A program made the position numbers and the translations under genes. The notes beneath the pieces are model-generated. The model was not told where the DNA came from. It ran no database searches and was given only the letters and a program-made list of their open reading frames with translations. Below are positions 1 through 7,332 of a stretch of DNA of 58,369 nt, one piece after another; the stretch's first letter is position 1, and each line of letters begins with the position of its first letter. Source of the DNA: a bacterium (GTDB lineage Bacteria; CAYTYR01; UBA6262); assembly GCA_028712895.1 (NCBI GenBank), contig JAQTPL010000008.1, positions 1 through 58,369 on the forward strand, given 5' to 3'.

Positions 1-2
1 CA

Positions 3-209
3 GTAATTGCCGCCATGATCTTATCCCGGGAAACGTTTAAAAAGATAAAGCAAAACTTATTTTGGGCTTTTTTCTATAATGTGTTATGCATCCCGCTGGC
101 GATGATGGGTAAATTACACCCGGTAATGGCCGAGATCGCTATGTTTGCCTCGTCATTATTCGTAGTTGGTAATTCGCTGCGCTTAAAAAAAATAAAAATG
201 GAGTCATAA
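3..209 (+). CDS. C-terminal end of a P1B-type metal (copper-type) ATPase, partial
   Basis: The reading frame is already open at the window edge and reads VIAAM-ILSRETFKKIKQNLFWAFFYN, followed by two hydrophobic segments and a basic tail. The 'KIKQNLFWAFFYN' stretch is the typical sequence after the ATP-hinge region of heavy-metal (CopA-like) P-type ATPases, before the last two membrane helices. The catalytic domains (DKTGT, GDGxNDxP) lie upstream of the window, so the metal cannot be read. The copper P1B class is an inference from this C-terminal signature. A HEAT protein starts 3 bases after its stop. Confidence 0.8.
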   Translation, partial: VIAAMILSRETFKKIKQNLFWAFFYNVLCIPLAMMGKLHPVMAEIAMFASSLFVVGNSLRLKKIKMES

Positions 210-212
210 ATA

Positions 213-1166
213 ATGGGTATAGTGAATAAGATCTTTATTCTTTATCACAGCTTGATGATATTTGCTAATGATAAGAAATCGATCCGCGCTCTGGGCCAGT
301 ACCGGGATAATATGTCTTTCAACGCGCTTTCCAGGGTGGTCAAAAGCGAAGATCCCGAGATCAGGATATTAGCTATGGAAAGCTTAAGCCGGTTAGGATT
401 AAAAGCGACGATCCCATTATTTGTCACTTCTTTAAAAGACCCTAACCGCCTGGTCAGTATCGCCGCTTCCAATATTTTGATCAGGACCGGGAAAGACGTA
501 GTGCCGGTTTTAATAGAGGATCTCAAACATGAAGAGTTTGAGCAACGGGCCCAGATCATAGAAATATTAGGCAAGATCGGGGAGACCAGTGCTATTCCTG
601 CTATTACTCCCCATATTAAAGAAGATGAAGCAGTCGTTCGCCTGGCGACAGCCTTAGCTTTGGCCAGGATAGGAGATAAAGGGTCGATCTCACTGATATT
701 GCAGGGCATAAAAGAAAATAAAATATATTTCAGCTTTACTCCCAGCGGCCTGGAAGATGATCTCAAGTCTATGGACCTGTATAAGAAACTTTTTGCCGCC
801 TATCCTTTAGCTATGTCCAATCATAAAGAGGCGAAAAAGACTTTACTAAAACTATTGGATACGAATTATGGCTGGACCAGGTGTTTTATTATCAGGATGT
901 TCGCGGATATCGGTGTCCCTGAGGATATAGAGCGGATCTCCAGCATGATTCAAGACGAAGACATATGGGTACGCCGGGCGGCAGTAGAAGTCCTGGGAGA
1001 GATCGGCACCTCCGCAGTCATCCCGGTGCTGATAAAAGCTTCTAATGATAATGACAGCTGGGTAGGCGCATCAGCTACTACAGCGATCGACAAGATCAAG
1101 GCTAAAGGAAACAGCGGACAGCGAACAGAAGACAGCGGACAGAAAACTAATGAAGATCAAAGATAG
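213..1166 (+). CDS. HEAT-repeat protein
   Basis: 317 residues made of HEAT/PBS-lyase-type helical repeats of about 30 residues, with recurring 'IRILAMESLSRLG', 'VVRLATALALARIGD' and 'VRRAAVEVLGEIG' phrases. Such repeats form an alpha-solenoid used for protein binding; no catalytic motif is visible. The start ATG follows a GGAG about 9 bases upstream and lies 3 bases after the ATPase stop, so translation may be coupled. The last ~18 residues (GNSGQRTEDSGQKTNEDQR) are hydrophilic and are encoded by a tandem heptamer DNA repeat (1110-1144), so the C-terminal tail appears repeat-derived rather than part of the fold. The nth start lies inside this tail. Confidence 0.85.
   Translation: MGIVNKIFILYHSLMIFANDKKSIRALGQYRDNMSFNALSRVVKSEDPEIRILAMESLSRLGLKATIPLFVTSLKDPNRLVSIAASNILIRTGKDVVPVLIEDLKHEEFEQRAQIIEILGKIGETSAIPAITPHIKEDEAVVRLATALALARIGDKGSISLILQGIKENKIYFSFTPSGLEDDLKSMDLYKKLFAAYPLAMSNHKEAKKTLLKLLDTNYGWTRCFIIRMFADIGVPEDIERISSMIQDEDIWVRRAAVEVLGEIGTSAVIPVLIKASNDNDSWVGASATTAIDKIKAKGNSGQRTEDSGQKTNEDQR
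1110..1144 (+). repeat. Tandem heptamer array (AACAGCG-type), in coding sequence
   Basis: Five consecutive 7-base units: AACAGCG, GACAGCG, AACAGAA, GACAGCG, GACAGAA. The core is ACAG with variable flanks. It encodes the terminal tail of the HEAT protein and ends just before the nth start. It belongs to the set of period-7 arrays seen throughout this window. Confidence 0.85.
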
Positions 1167-1794
1167 AACTAGTAAAATAATTGCGTTGCTGCGGCAGGAA
1201 TATCCGCACGCAAAGATAGCGCTGAACTTTTCCAATCCTATGGAATTACTGGTAGCGACTGTTCTTTCCGCGCAATCGACGGATGTGACGGTAAATAAGG
1301 TTACCCCGGCAATTTTTAGAAAGTATAAAAATGTTAATGCTTATGCCCAGGCTGATCTGAAAGAATTAGAGCGGGAAATATATTCTACCGGGTTTTATCA
1401 TAATAAAGCTAAAAATATTATTGCTGCAGCCAGGTTGTTGATGGCGCAATATAACGGGAAAATACCCGCGACCATGGATGAAATACTGGAACTGCCGGGA
1501 GTAGCGCGTAAAACCGGCAATATTATCCTGTTTAATGCTTATGGGGTGGTCGCCGGTATTCCCGTAGATACTCATGTCCGCAGGCTTTCCCAGCGTCTGG
1601 GCTTGACCAAGAAGAATGATCCGGAAAAGATCGAGCAGGACTTGATGAAACTGGTACCGCAGAAGCTCTGGGGTAAGTTTTCATATCTCCTGATCGATCA
1701 TGGCCGGAAGATCTGTGACGCCAAGAAACCAAAATGCCCGGCTTGCGTCCTGAACAAGCTTTGCCCAAGCTATCGGGTATTCTACCCGATTTGA
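1150..1794 (+). CDS. nth: Endonuclease III (DNA glycosylase/AP lyase)
   Basis: 214 residues, the usual Nth length. The helix-hairpin-helix 'LPGVARKTGN' (115-124) carries the catalytic Lys121, and 'VDTH' carries the catalytic Asp140. The C-terminal [4Fe-4S] loop is complete: C189-x6-C196-x2-C199-x5-C205. The enzyme removes oxidised pyrimidines and nicks abasic sites in base excision repair. The start overlaps the end of the HEAT gene by 17 bases and has only a weak ribosome site, suggesting translational coupling. The gene ends in a period-7 repeat that overlaps its last codons. Confidence 0.97.
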   Translation: MKIKDRTSKIIALLRQEYPHAKIALNFSNPMELLVATVLSAQSTDVTVNKVTPAIFRKYKNVNAYAQADLKELEREIYSTGFYHNKAKNIIAAARLLMAQYNGKIPATMDEILELPGVARKTGNIILFNAYGVVAGIPVDTHVRRLSQRLGLTKKNDPEKIEQDLMKLVPQKLWGKFSYLLIDHGRKICDAKKPKCPACVLNKLCPSYRVFYPI

Positions 1795-1813
1795 GATTTC
1801 AAATTTGAAATTT
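1786..1813 (+). repeat. Tandem heptamer array (ATTT core)
   Basis: Four 7-base units, CCGATTT, GAGATTT, CAAATTT, GAAATTT, running across the nth stop codon into the spacer before the LigD-type gene. The centre (TTTCAAATTTGAAA) is a perfect palindrome. Confidence 0.75.
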
Positions 1814-1834
1814 GGGACAAAAGAGAATTAAATT

Positions 1835-2320
1835 ATGCCATTACAAGAATATAAGAAAAGAAGGGATTTTAAAAAGACCAAGGAGCCGAAAGGAACGGAT
1901 GGCAGTCCGGTCGCTAAGGCGACCTCGCGGATGGCAGATGGCAGTAATAGCCTGATCTATGTAATCCAAAAACATAAAGCGAGCCATTTGCATTATGACC
2001 TGCGGTTGGAAATGAACGGTGTGCTGAAGAGCTGGGCAGTGCCAAAAGAACCATCGGTAGATCCGGCAGTCAAGCGCTTGGCCATAGCAGTTGAGGATCA
2101 TCCGCTTGGTTATGAAAAATTTACCGGGATGATACCAGAAGGTGAATACGGTGCCGGCACAGTAGAAATCTGGGATAGGGGAACCTACCAGCTGCTGGAG
2201 CAAAGCGCTAAAGCCTATGTCTTGGAAATAACCGGAAAAAAATTAAAAGGGCTATATTACCTCGTAAAATTAAAACCGGGAGAAGATCTAAAAAATTGGC
2301 TTTTTTTCCGGAAAAAGTGA
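1835..2320 (+). CDS. Stand-alone LigD-type 3'-phosphoesterase domain protein
   Basis: 161 residues that align only with the phosphoesterase (PE) module of bacterial DNA ligase D; ligase and polymerase modules are absent. Visible PE motifs are '[17 protein letters not shown]' (43-59), '[12 protein letters not shown]' and '[23 protein letters not shown]'. By alignment, His47, His53, Asp55 and His89 match the metal/catalytic residues of the Pseudomonas PE domain (His42, His48, Asp50, His84). The family removes 3'-phosphate or terminal ribonucleotide ends during end repair. No Ku gene is nearby. Residues ~21-39 are an Ala/Ser/Gly-rich linker encoded by repeat-like DNA (1897-1944). Confidence 0.88.
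   Translation: MPLQEYKKRRDFKKTKEPKGTDGSPVAKATSRMADGSNSLIYVIQKHKASHLHYDLRLEMNGVLKSWAVPKEPSVDPAVKRLAIAVEDHPLGYEKFTGMIPEGEYGAGTVEIWDRGTYQLLEQSAKAYVLEITGKKLKGLYYLVKLKPGEDLKNWLFFRKK
1897..1944 (+). repeat. Repeat-like insertion inside the PE gene
   Basis: GGATGGCAG, then a perfect stem GGTCGC-TAAG-GCGACC (1909-1924), then GGATGGCAG continuing into a tandem ATGGCAG-ATGGCAG (period 7, 1931-1944). It is read in frame and encodes a linker between the basic N-terminus and the first PE motif. It looks like an intergenic-type repeat that has entered a coding sequence. Confidence 0.6.
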
Positions 2321-2366
2321 TCGTTCTGGCAAGATTGAGACAAATCTAAAAAGGGGGGAGATAAGC

Positions 2367-3056
2367 ATGAAGAAGTATGGCGCAGAGTTTTTCGGCACTT
2401 TTTGGTTGGTGCTTGGCGGCTGCGGTAGTGCAGTATTAGCTGCGGCTTTCCCTAATGTAGGTATTGGTTTGCTTGGCGTGGCGCTGGCATTCGGCTTGAC
2501 TGTCTTAACCATGGCCTATGCTATCGGGCATATCTCTGGTTGTCACCTTAATCCGGCAGTTTCTATTGGTTTGTGGGCTGGCGGCCGTTTCCCGTCCAAA
2601 GAAATACTGCCTTATATAATTTCCCAGGTCTTAGGCGCAATGGCTGCCGGCGGAGTTCTTTACCTGATCGCCAGCGGTAAAGTTGATTTCAATGTATCTG
2701 CCGGGTTTGCCTCCAATGGTTATGGTATTCATTCTCCAGGAGGGTATTCATTACTCGCATCCTTTGTGACTGAAGTAGTTATGACTATGATGTTCCTGAT
2801 CATTATTTTGGGCGCCACTGATAAACGCGCGCCGCAAGGTTTAGCTCCGGTCGCTATTGGGTTAGGCCTGACGTTGATCCATCTAGTCAGTATCCCAGTG
2901 ACTAATACTTCGGTAAATCCCGCGCGCAGTACGGGAGTAGCTCTTTTTGTCGGTGATTGGGCAGTAGCGCAGCTATGGTTGTTCTGGTTTGCCCCGATCA
3001 TTGGCGCTATAATTGGGGCCATGATCTACCGTTTCATTGGCAGTGCAGAAAATTAA
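2367..3056 (+). CDS. aqpZ: Aquaporin Z-like water channel
   Basis: 229 residues, six predicted helices and two half-helices with NPA boxes: '[11 protein letters not shown]' (NPA 62-64) and '[12 protein letters not shown]' (NPA 184-186). The selectivity-filter positions read Phe42, His172, Thr181 and Arg187, the F-H-T-R set of water-specific AqpZ rather than glycerol facilitators. A strong ribosome site (AAGGGGGGAGA) precedes the ATG. It acts in the inner membrane. It has its own spacer from the upstream gene and is followed closely by mnmA. Confidence 0.96.
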   Translation: MKKYGAEFFGTFWLVLGGCGSAVLAAAFPNVGIGLLGVALAFGLTVLTMAYAIGHISGCHLNPAVSIGLWAGGRFPSKEILPYIISQVLGAMAAGGVLYLIASGKVDFNVSAGFASNGYGIHSPGGYSLLASFVTEVVMTMMFLIIILGATDKRAPQGLAPVAIGLGLTLIHLVSIPVTNTSVNPARSTGVALFVGDWAVAQLWLFWFAPIIGAIIGAMIYRFIGSAEN

Positions 3057-3074
3057 TAAGGAGTATGTTAAAAA

Positions 3075-4160
3075 GTGAAAACACGCGTAGCGGTAGCTAT
3101 GAGCGGAGGTGTGGATTCCTCAGTAGCCGCAGCGCTGCTGTTAAAAAAAGGATATGACGTGGTAGGGCTTACGATGCAGCTCTGGCCGCGTGAAGCGGCT
3201 GCTGAGTCTGAACCCGCTTGTTGCGGTATTGGGGCCATAGAAGACGCGAAACGTGTTGCCGCCAAATTAGGTATTCCGCATTATGTGATCAATTGCCGTG
3301 CTTTGTTTGAACAAAAAGTCATCCGTGACTTTTGCCATAATTACAAAATAGGGCAAACCCCGAACCCCTGTATCAGGTGCAATGAACTGATAAAATTTGA
3401 GTACCTACTGGATAAGGCGCACAAACTGGGTGCCAAATTCCTGGCTACCGGTCATTATGCTAAAATAAGATATGATCGCCGGAAAAAGACTTATGACCTG
3501 GTAAAAGCAAAAGATCCTAAAAAAGATCAGTCCTATTTTCTTTACACCCTAACCCAGGATCAGTTAAAATATATCCTGTTTCCGCTGGGTGAATATACTA
3601 AACCCGAGGTCAGGATTTTAGCCCAAAAGATCGGGCTACCAACCGCTCATCGTCAGGAAAGCCAGGAGATCTGCTTTATTCCGGATAATGATTATCGCCG
3701 GTTCCTGAAAGAGAGAATAGGCCGCGGCATCAGAAAAGGATCCATCACTGATACAGCCGGGAAAAGATTAGGTATACATCAAGGATTACCATTCTATACT
3801 ATCGGCCAGCGTAAAGGTTTGGGTATTGCCGCAGCGCACCCGTTATATGTCCAGGAAATCAATCACCGGAAAAATATCTTAGTGGTTGCGCCGGAAAGCG
3901 GAATATACCGGAAAAAACTTATCGCCAGCAAGATAATTTGGACCAGCCTGAAGAAACTAACTACTCCGCTTAAGGTTCAAGCTAAGATCCGTTCAGCGCA
4001 TAAAGCTGCGGATTGTACTATTGCCCTGTTGGGGAAAAATAAGATCAAGGCAGAATTCAGTGCCGGGCAATGGGCGATAACTCCGGGTCAGGCTATTGTC
4101 TTTTATCAAGGGAAAAAAATCATTGGCGGAGGGACGATTTTAAAGGCAGTTGATAGTTGA
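3075..4160 (+). CDS. mnmA: tRNA-specific 2-thiouridylase MnmA
   Basis: 361 residues. The PP-loop 'SGGVDSS' (10-16) binds ATP. The two catalytic cysteines are Cys102 in 'PNPCIRCN' and Cys200 in 'SQEICFI', at nearly the same positions as E. coli Cys102/Cys199. The enzyme adenylates C2 of U34 in Lys/Glu/Gln tRNAs and inserts sulfur. An extra Cys99 stands where many homologues have Asp. The start is GTG with AAGGAG 11 bases upstream. Sulfur would come from a cysteine desulfurase such as the one at 53.2 kb. The stop lies in a period-7 repeat. Confidence 0.97.
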   Translation: MKTRVAVAMSGGVDSSVAAALLLKKGYDVVGLTMQLWPREAAAESEPACCGIGAIEDAKRVAAKLGIPHYVINCRALFEQKVIRDFCHNYKIGQTPNPCIRCNELIKFEYLLDKAHKLGAKFLATGHYAKIRYDRRKKTYDLVKAKDPKKDQSYFLYTLTQDQLKYILFPLGEYTKPEVRILAQKIGLPTAHRQESQEICFIPDNDYRRFLKERIGRGIRKGSITDTAGKRLGIHQGLPFYTIGQRKGLGIAAAHPLYVQEINHRKNILVVAPESGIYRKKLIASKIIWTSLKKLTTPLKVQAKIRSAHKAADCTIALLGKNKIKAEFSAGQWAITPGQAIVFYQGKKIIGGGTILKAVDS

Positions 4161-4184
4161 TGGTACGCTGCGCTGGTAGTTGAC
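4148..4184 (+). repeat. Heptamer repeat (AGTTGAT)
   Basis: AGTTGAT-AGTTGAT in tandem across the mnmA stop, followed by GGTACGC and, slightly out of phase, AGTTGAC. The last codons of mnmA (AVDS) are read from it. Confidence 0.6.
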
Positions 4185-4228
4185 TGAAAAGACGCTAAAC
4201 TCGCAACTTGTACTTTATATGAGGTATT

Positions 4229-5143
4229 ATGCATAATCATCATGAAGAACGGCAAACAAATAAACAGGGACTGATCATAGCTTTTATTATCACTTTTGTG
4301 ATTATGATCGCGGAAATTATCGGTGGCTTAGTTTCGAATAGCTTAGCCTTGCTCAGTGATGCCGGGCATATGTTCACTGATGCTTTTGCTTTAGGTTTGA
4401 GCTTGTGGGCTATTAAAATGGCACAAAAACCGTCTACCCATAATAAGACTTTCGGATATCACCGCCTGGAGATCTTAGCCGCGCTGGCCAATGGGCTATT
4501 GCTGGTATTGATCAGTATTTGGATATTTTATGAAGCGTATCAGCGGTTTTTCAACCCGCCGGAAATTAAAAGCGGTTTAATGCTGATAGTCGCCTTCATC
4601 GGGCTGATCGGTAATTTCATTGGGATCACCATTCTCCAGAAGTCCAGCCAGAATAATTTAAATGTGAGAGGGGCCCTGCTCCATATGCTGGGAGATACGC
4701 TGTCTAGCGTAGGGGTTATAATTGGCGGGGTTTTTATAGCTTTTACTGGCTGGAAAATGATCGATCCGATCGTTAGTATCCTGATCAATGGATTTATTAT
4801 TCACAGCGCTTTTCAACTGATCTTTGAAAGCGGAGAGGTATTGCTGGAAGCCGTGCCCAGGGGATTAGTTTTGCAAGAAGTGGTAGGGGAGGTTAAAAAA
4901 GTATCAGGAGTCAGGGATATGCACGATCTGCATATCTGGACCATTACCAGCGGCTTGCACGCCTTGAGCGGACATATACTTATCGATGACCAGCAGGTCA
5001 GTACCGGGGCAGTCATTCTGCAGGAAGTGAAAGAAGTGCTGGAACATAAGTTCAGTATTACTCATACCACCTTACAGCTGGAATCAGAAGCTTGCGGGGA
5101 AAGTTTGATATGTCACCAGGAAAAGACAAACAAAAAAAATTAA
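4229..5143 (+). CDS. Cation diffusion facilitator (Zn2+ efflux, CzcD/ZitB type)
   Basis: 304 residues with six predicted membrane helices and a cytoplasmic C-terminal domain. The tetrahedral transport site is HD-HD: 'DAGHMFTD' (Asp44, His47, Asp51) in helix 2 and 'HMLGDT' (His152, Asp156) in helix 5, typical of Zn/Cd exporters. The N-terminus is His-rich (MHNHHEE). It works as a proton-coupled antiporter in the inner membrane. GAGGT precedes the ATG. The last 34 bases overlap the LarE gene. Confidence 0.94.
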   Translation: MHNHHEERQTNKQGLIIAFIITFVIMIAEIIGGLVSNSLALLSDAGHMFTDAFALGLSLWAIKMAQKPSTHNKTFGYHRLEILAALANGLLLVLISIWIFYEAYQRFFNPPEIKSGLMLIVAFIGLIGNFIGITILQKSSQNNLNVRGALLHMLGDTLSSVGVIIGGVFIAFTGWKMIDPIVSILINGFIIHSAFQLIFESGEVLLEAVPRGLVLQEVVGEVKKVSGVRDMHDLHIWTITSGLHALSGHILIDDQQVSTGAVILQEVKEVLEHKFSITHTTLQLESEACGESLICHQEKTNKKN

Positions 5144-5943
5144 CTTTTATATTGCTTAAAATGGATAAGGTGCTGATCGCTTTCAGTGGAGGAGTGGACA
5201 GCACCTTTCTTGTTTATCTGGCCAATCAAATCTTGCCAGGTAAAGTGCTAGCCGTAACTGCAGTGTCTGAGACTTATCCGGTCAAAGAATTGAAAGAAGC
5301 CAAAGTTTTAGCTAAAAAAATAGGGATCAGGCACCTGGTCATAAAGACCCGTGAACTGAAAAATAAGAAATTCAAGGCTAATACAACTGAGCGCTGCTAC
5401 TACTGTAAGAAGGAATTATTTAGTACACTAAAAAAGATAGCGGCTAAACATAAAATTGAGCATGTAGTTGACGCTGCCAATATTGATGACTTGAAAGATT
5501 ATAGGCCAGGCTCCAGGGCTAGCCGGGAATTAGGGATTAGGCACCCTTTACAAGAAGCCGGTTTGACAAAAAAAGATATCCGGCAAATGTCCCGTAGAGC
5601 TAGCCTGCCGACTTGGAATAAACCAGCTTTAGCCTGCTTAGCATCACGAATACCCTATGGGTACGAAATTAAAGGAAAAAACCTGGCCAGGATAGACCAA
5701 GCCGAAGAGTTTTTGCGGACGCTTAAATTACGGCAGGTCAGGGTACGGGATTACGGGAGGATGGCCCGGATCGAAGTGGAACCCGCAGGCTTACCAGAGA
5801 TCTTGAAAAACCGCAAAAAAGTAATCCGGTATTTTAAACAACTAGGATATCTTTATATTACCCTGGATTTGGCAGGATACAGAATGGGGAGTTTGAATGA
5901 AGAGCTAAAGAAAGTCCGCGGGTCACGAGTCCACGAGTCTTGA
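5110..5943 (+). CDS. larE: LarE-type ATP-dependent sacrificial sulfur transferase
   Basis: 277 residues. The PP-loop 'SGGVDS' (26-31) belongs to the N-type ATP pyrophosphatase family. 'PxWNKPALACLASRIPYG' carries Cys176, the residue number of the sacrificial cysteine in Lactobacillus LarE. A second pair, 'ERCYYCK' (Cys96, Cys99), makes this the three-cysteine subtype that can carry a [4Fe-4S] cluster instead of sacrificing its own sulfur. The family thiolates the pyridinium biscarboxylate precursor of the nickel-pincer cofactor; larB, larC and larA are not in the window. I prefer the ATG at 5110 (GGGGA upstream) over the TTG at 5092. The last residues (RGSRVHES) come from a repeat element. 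Confidence 0.85.
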   Translation: MSPGKDKQKKLTFILLKMDKVLIAFSGGVDSTFLVYLANQILPGKVLAVTAVSETYPVKELKEAKVLAKKIGIRHLVIKTRELKNKKFKANTTERCYYCKKELFSTLKKIAAKHKIEHVVDAANIDDLKDYRPGSRASRELGIRHPLQEAGLTKKDIRQMSRRASLPTWNKPALACLASRIPYGYEIKGKNLARIDQAEEFLRTLKLRQVRVRDYGRMARIEVEPAGLPEILKNRKKVIRYFKQLGYLYITLDLAGYRMGSLNEELKKVRGSRVHES

Positions 5944-5992
5944 TAATTATTAAATATAAAAACCAGACTCGCGACTCGGAGACTCGAGACTG
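5914..5992 (+). repeat. Inverted pair of GACTCG-type arrays
   Basis: The left arm (5914-5940) has CGAGTC units, two about 8 bases apart; the right arm (5965-5992) reads AGACTCG, CGACTCG, GAGACTCG, AGACTG. The arms are reverse complements around a 24-base AT-rich centre, so the RNA could fold into a long hairpin. The left arm codes for the tail of LarE. Confidence 0.8.
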
Positions 5993-6011
5993 TTTTAAGA
6001 TTAAGAATTTC

Positions 6012-6040
6012 TTGCAAAAAGTTTATCTTTGGGATATAGT
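6012..6040 (+). promoter_or_regulatory. Sigma-70 promoter of the solute-binding protein pair
   Basis: TTGCAA (6012-6017), exactly 17 bases, then TATAGT (6035-6040). The start would fall near 6047, leaving a ~30-base leader with a GAGAGGA ribosome site before the GTG at 6079. Confidence 0.7.
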
Positions 6041-6078
6041 AAATCCAGTAGTAACCCTTTTTATTTTGAGAGGATTTT

Positions 6079-7332
6079 GTGGCTAAAAAAATGATCAATG
6101 TCTGGCTGATGCAAGAGCATGAGTACTTATTCAAAAACACTGTTATTCCTGAATTCCAGCAGCAGCATCCGGATATTGATATTATTTTAACCACGACCAG
6201 CTGGCATTTCCTATGGGATAAAGTGGTGATGTTTTCCAAGCGGAAACAAGGCCCGGATGTCCTGCAAATAGGCAGCACATGGAATGGGGTGCTGGCTGAA
6301 ATCGGCGCCTTGAAAGATATTACCGAGAACCTAGTCTCTATCGGTGGGTTGGATATATTCATCAATGAAGCAGCTAAGACCTGTGTTTTTCCCGGTACTG
6401 GGCGGGTTGCTTCTGTCCCCTGGTACTTAGATGCCAGGGCTTTATTTTACCGGCAGGAGATATTGGATATTCAGGGCTTTACCGCGCATGACCTGGGGAC
6501 CTTTGAGGGCTTGGAAAAAGTAAGCGCTGCGGTACATAACTTCAAAGCCGGCGATAAGACTATAGCCGCCTTTGGTCTCTCCGGCCAGAAAGACGCGCAA
6601 CTGATCCATTCCCTGTCTCCCTGGATCTGGAATAATGGGGGAGATTTTATGACCCCGGACGGCAAAAAAGTCAGTTTTAATTCTCCTGCAGCTTTAACCG
6701 GATTGGATGCTTATTTCAGGTTTATTAATACCTATTGTGATAAAGCTTCGATCATGCAGGGGTATGAAACTTTCTTGGAGAATTTTTTCCGTAAAGGGAA
6801 TAGTTGCCTGGCCTATACCGGGCCCTGGGTCAACAATACCTATCTTAATCCCCAGCATGAGTTTTATAACCGGTTTAGCCAGCATATCGAAGCTACTTTA
6901 ATGCCCGGAGGACCGGGCGGACGGTTTACTTTTTTAGGGGGCAGCAACCTGGCTATTTCAGAATTTTCCAGGCGTCCGGACGAAGCCTGGGAACTGATCA
7001 AATTCCTGACCCAGTTACCGGTACAGGAAAGGTTCTGCGCCACCAATCATCAATTACCAAGTTTAACCGCATCTTATAAGAACAAAGGCGGTATCGATAA
7101 CACCCCGCAAAAAATATTCAGGAATGCGGTCCAACATGGCCGGACTTTCCCTAATAATGCTAACTGGGCGCAGATCGAGGATATCCTCATCGAATATATT
7201 CATCGTCTCCTGTTCAGCATTGCAGAAGGTATTTATACGGCAGAATTAATGCAGGAAAGCATTCAGGAAGCAGCTGTTAAAAGTAACGCGCTATTAGCCC
7301 AGGAAGAACAATGGCGCAGGGAGAAAAATTGA
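6079..7332 (+). CDS. Family-1 solute-binding-like protein without signal peptide
   Basis: 417 residues. It has the layout of sugar ABC-transporter binding proteins: an N-terminal 'INVWLMQEHE' strand, 'KQGPDVLQIGSTWNG', 'PWYLDARALFYR', 'GGSNLAISEFSRRPDEAWELIKFL' and 'ATNHQLPSL'. Unlike exported family members there is no signal peptide or lipobox; the mature-like fold begins within six residues of the GTG start, and the promoter lies just upstream, leaving no room for a missing N-terminus. No permease or ATPase is adjacent. It overlaps the next, homologous gene by 22 bases. A cytoplasmic ligand-binding or sensing role is an inference. Confidence 0.8.
   Translation: MAKKMINVWLMQEHEYLFKNTVIPEFQQQHPDIDIILTTTSWHFLWDKVVMFSKRKQGPDVLQIGSTWNGVLAEIGALKDITENLVSIGGLDIFINEAAKTCVFPGTGRVASVPWYLDARALFYRQEILDIQGFTAHDLGTFEGLEKVSAAVHNFKAGDKTIAAFGLSGQKDAQLIHSLSPWIWNNGGDFMTPDGKKVSFNSPAALTGLDAYFRFINTYCDKASIMQGYETFLENFFRKGNSCLAYTGPWVNNTYLNPQHEFYNRFSQHIEATLMPGGPGGRFTFLGGSNLAISEFSRRPDEAWELIKFLTQLPVQERFCATNHQLPSLTASYKNKGGIDNTPQKIFRNAVQHGRTFPNNANWAQIEDILIEYIHRLLFSIAEGIYTAELMQESIQEAAVKSNALLAQEEQWRREKN

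Noticed and set aside
245-766. 173-codon frame on the minus strand inside the HEAT gene
   Set aside because: Antisense shadow of a convincing repeat protein; no ribosome site or family match. The same applies to the other long minus-strand frames opposite nth, cusA, copB, mfd and cysK.
1835-2320. Full-length DNA ligase D
   Set aside because: Only the phosphoesterase module is present; the neighbouring frames are nth and aquaporin.
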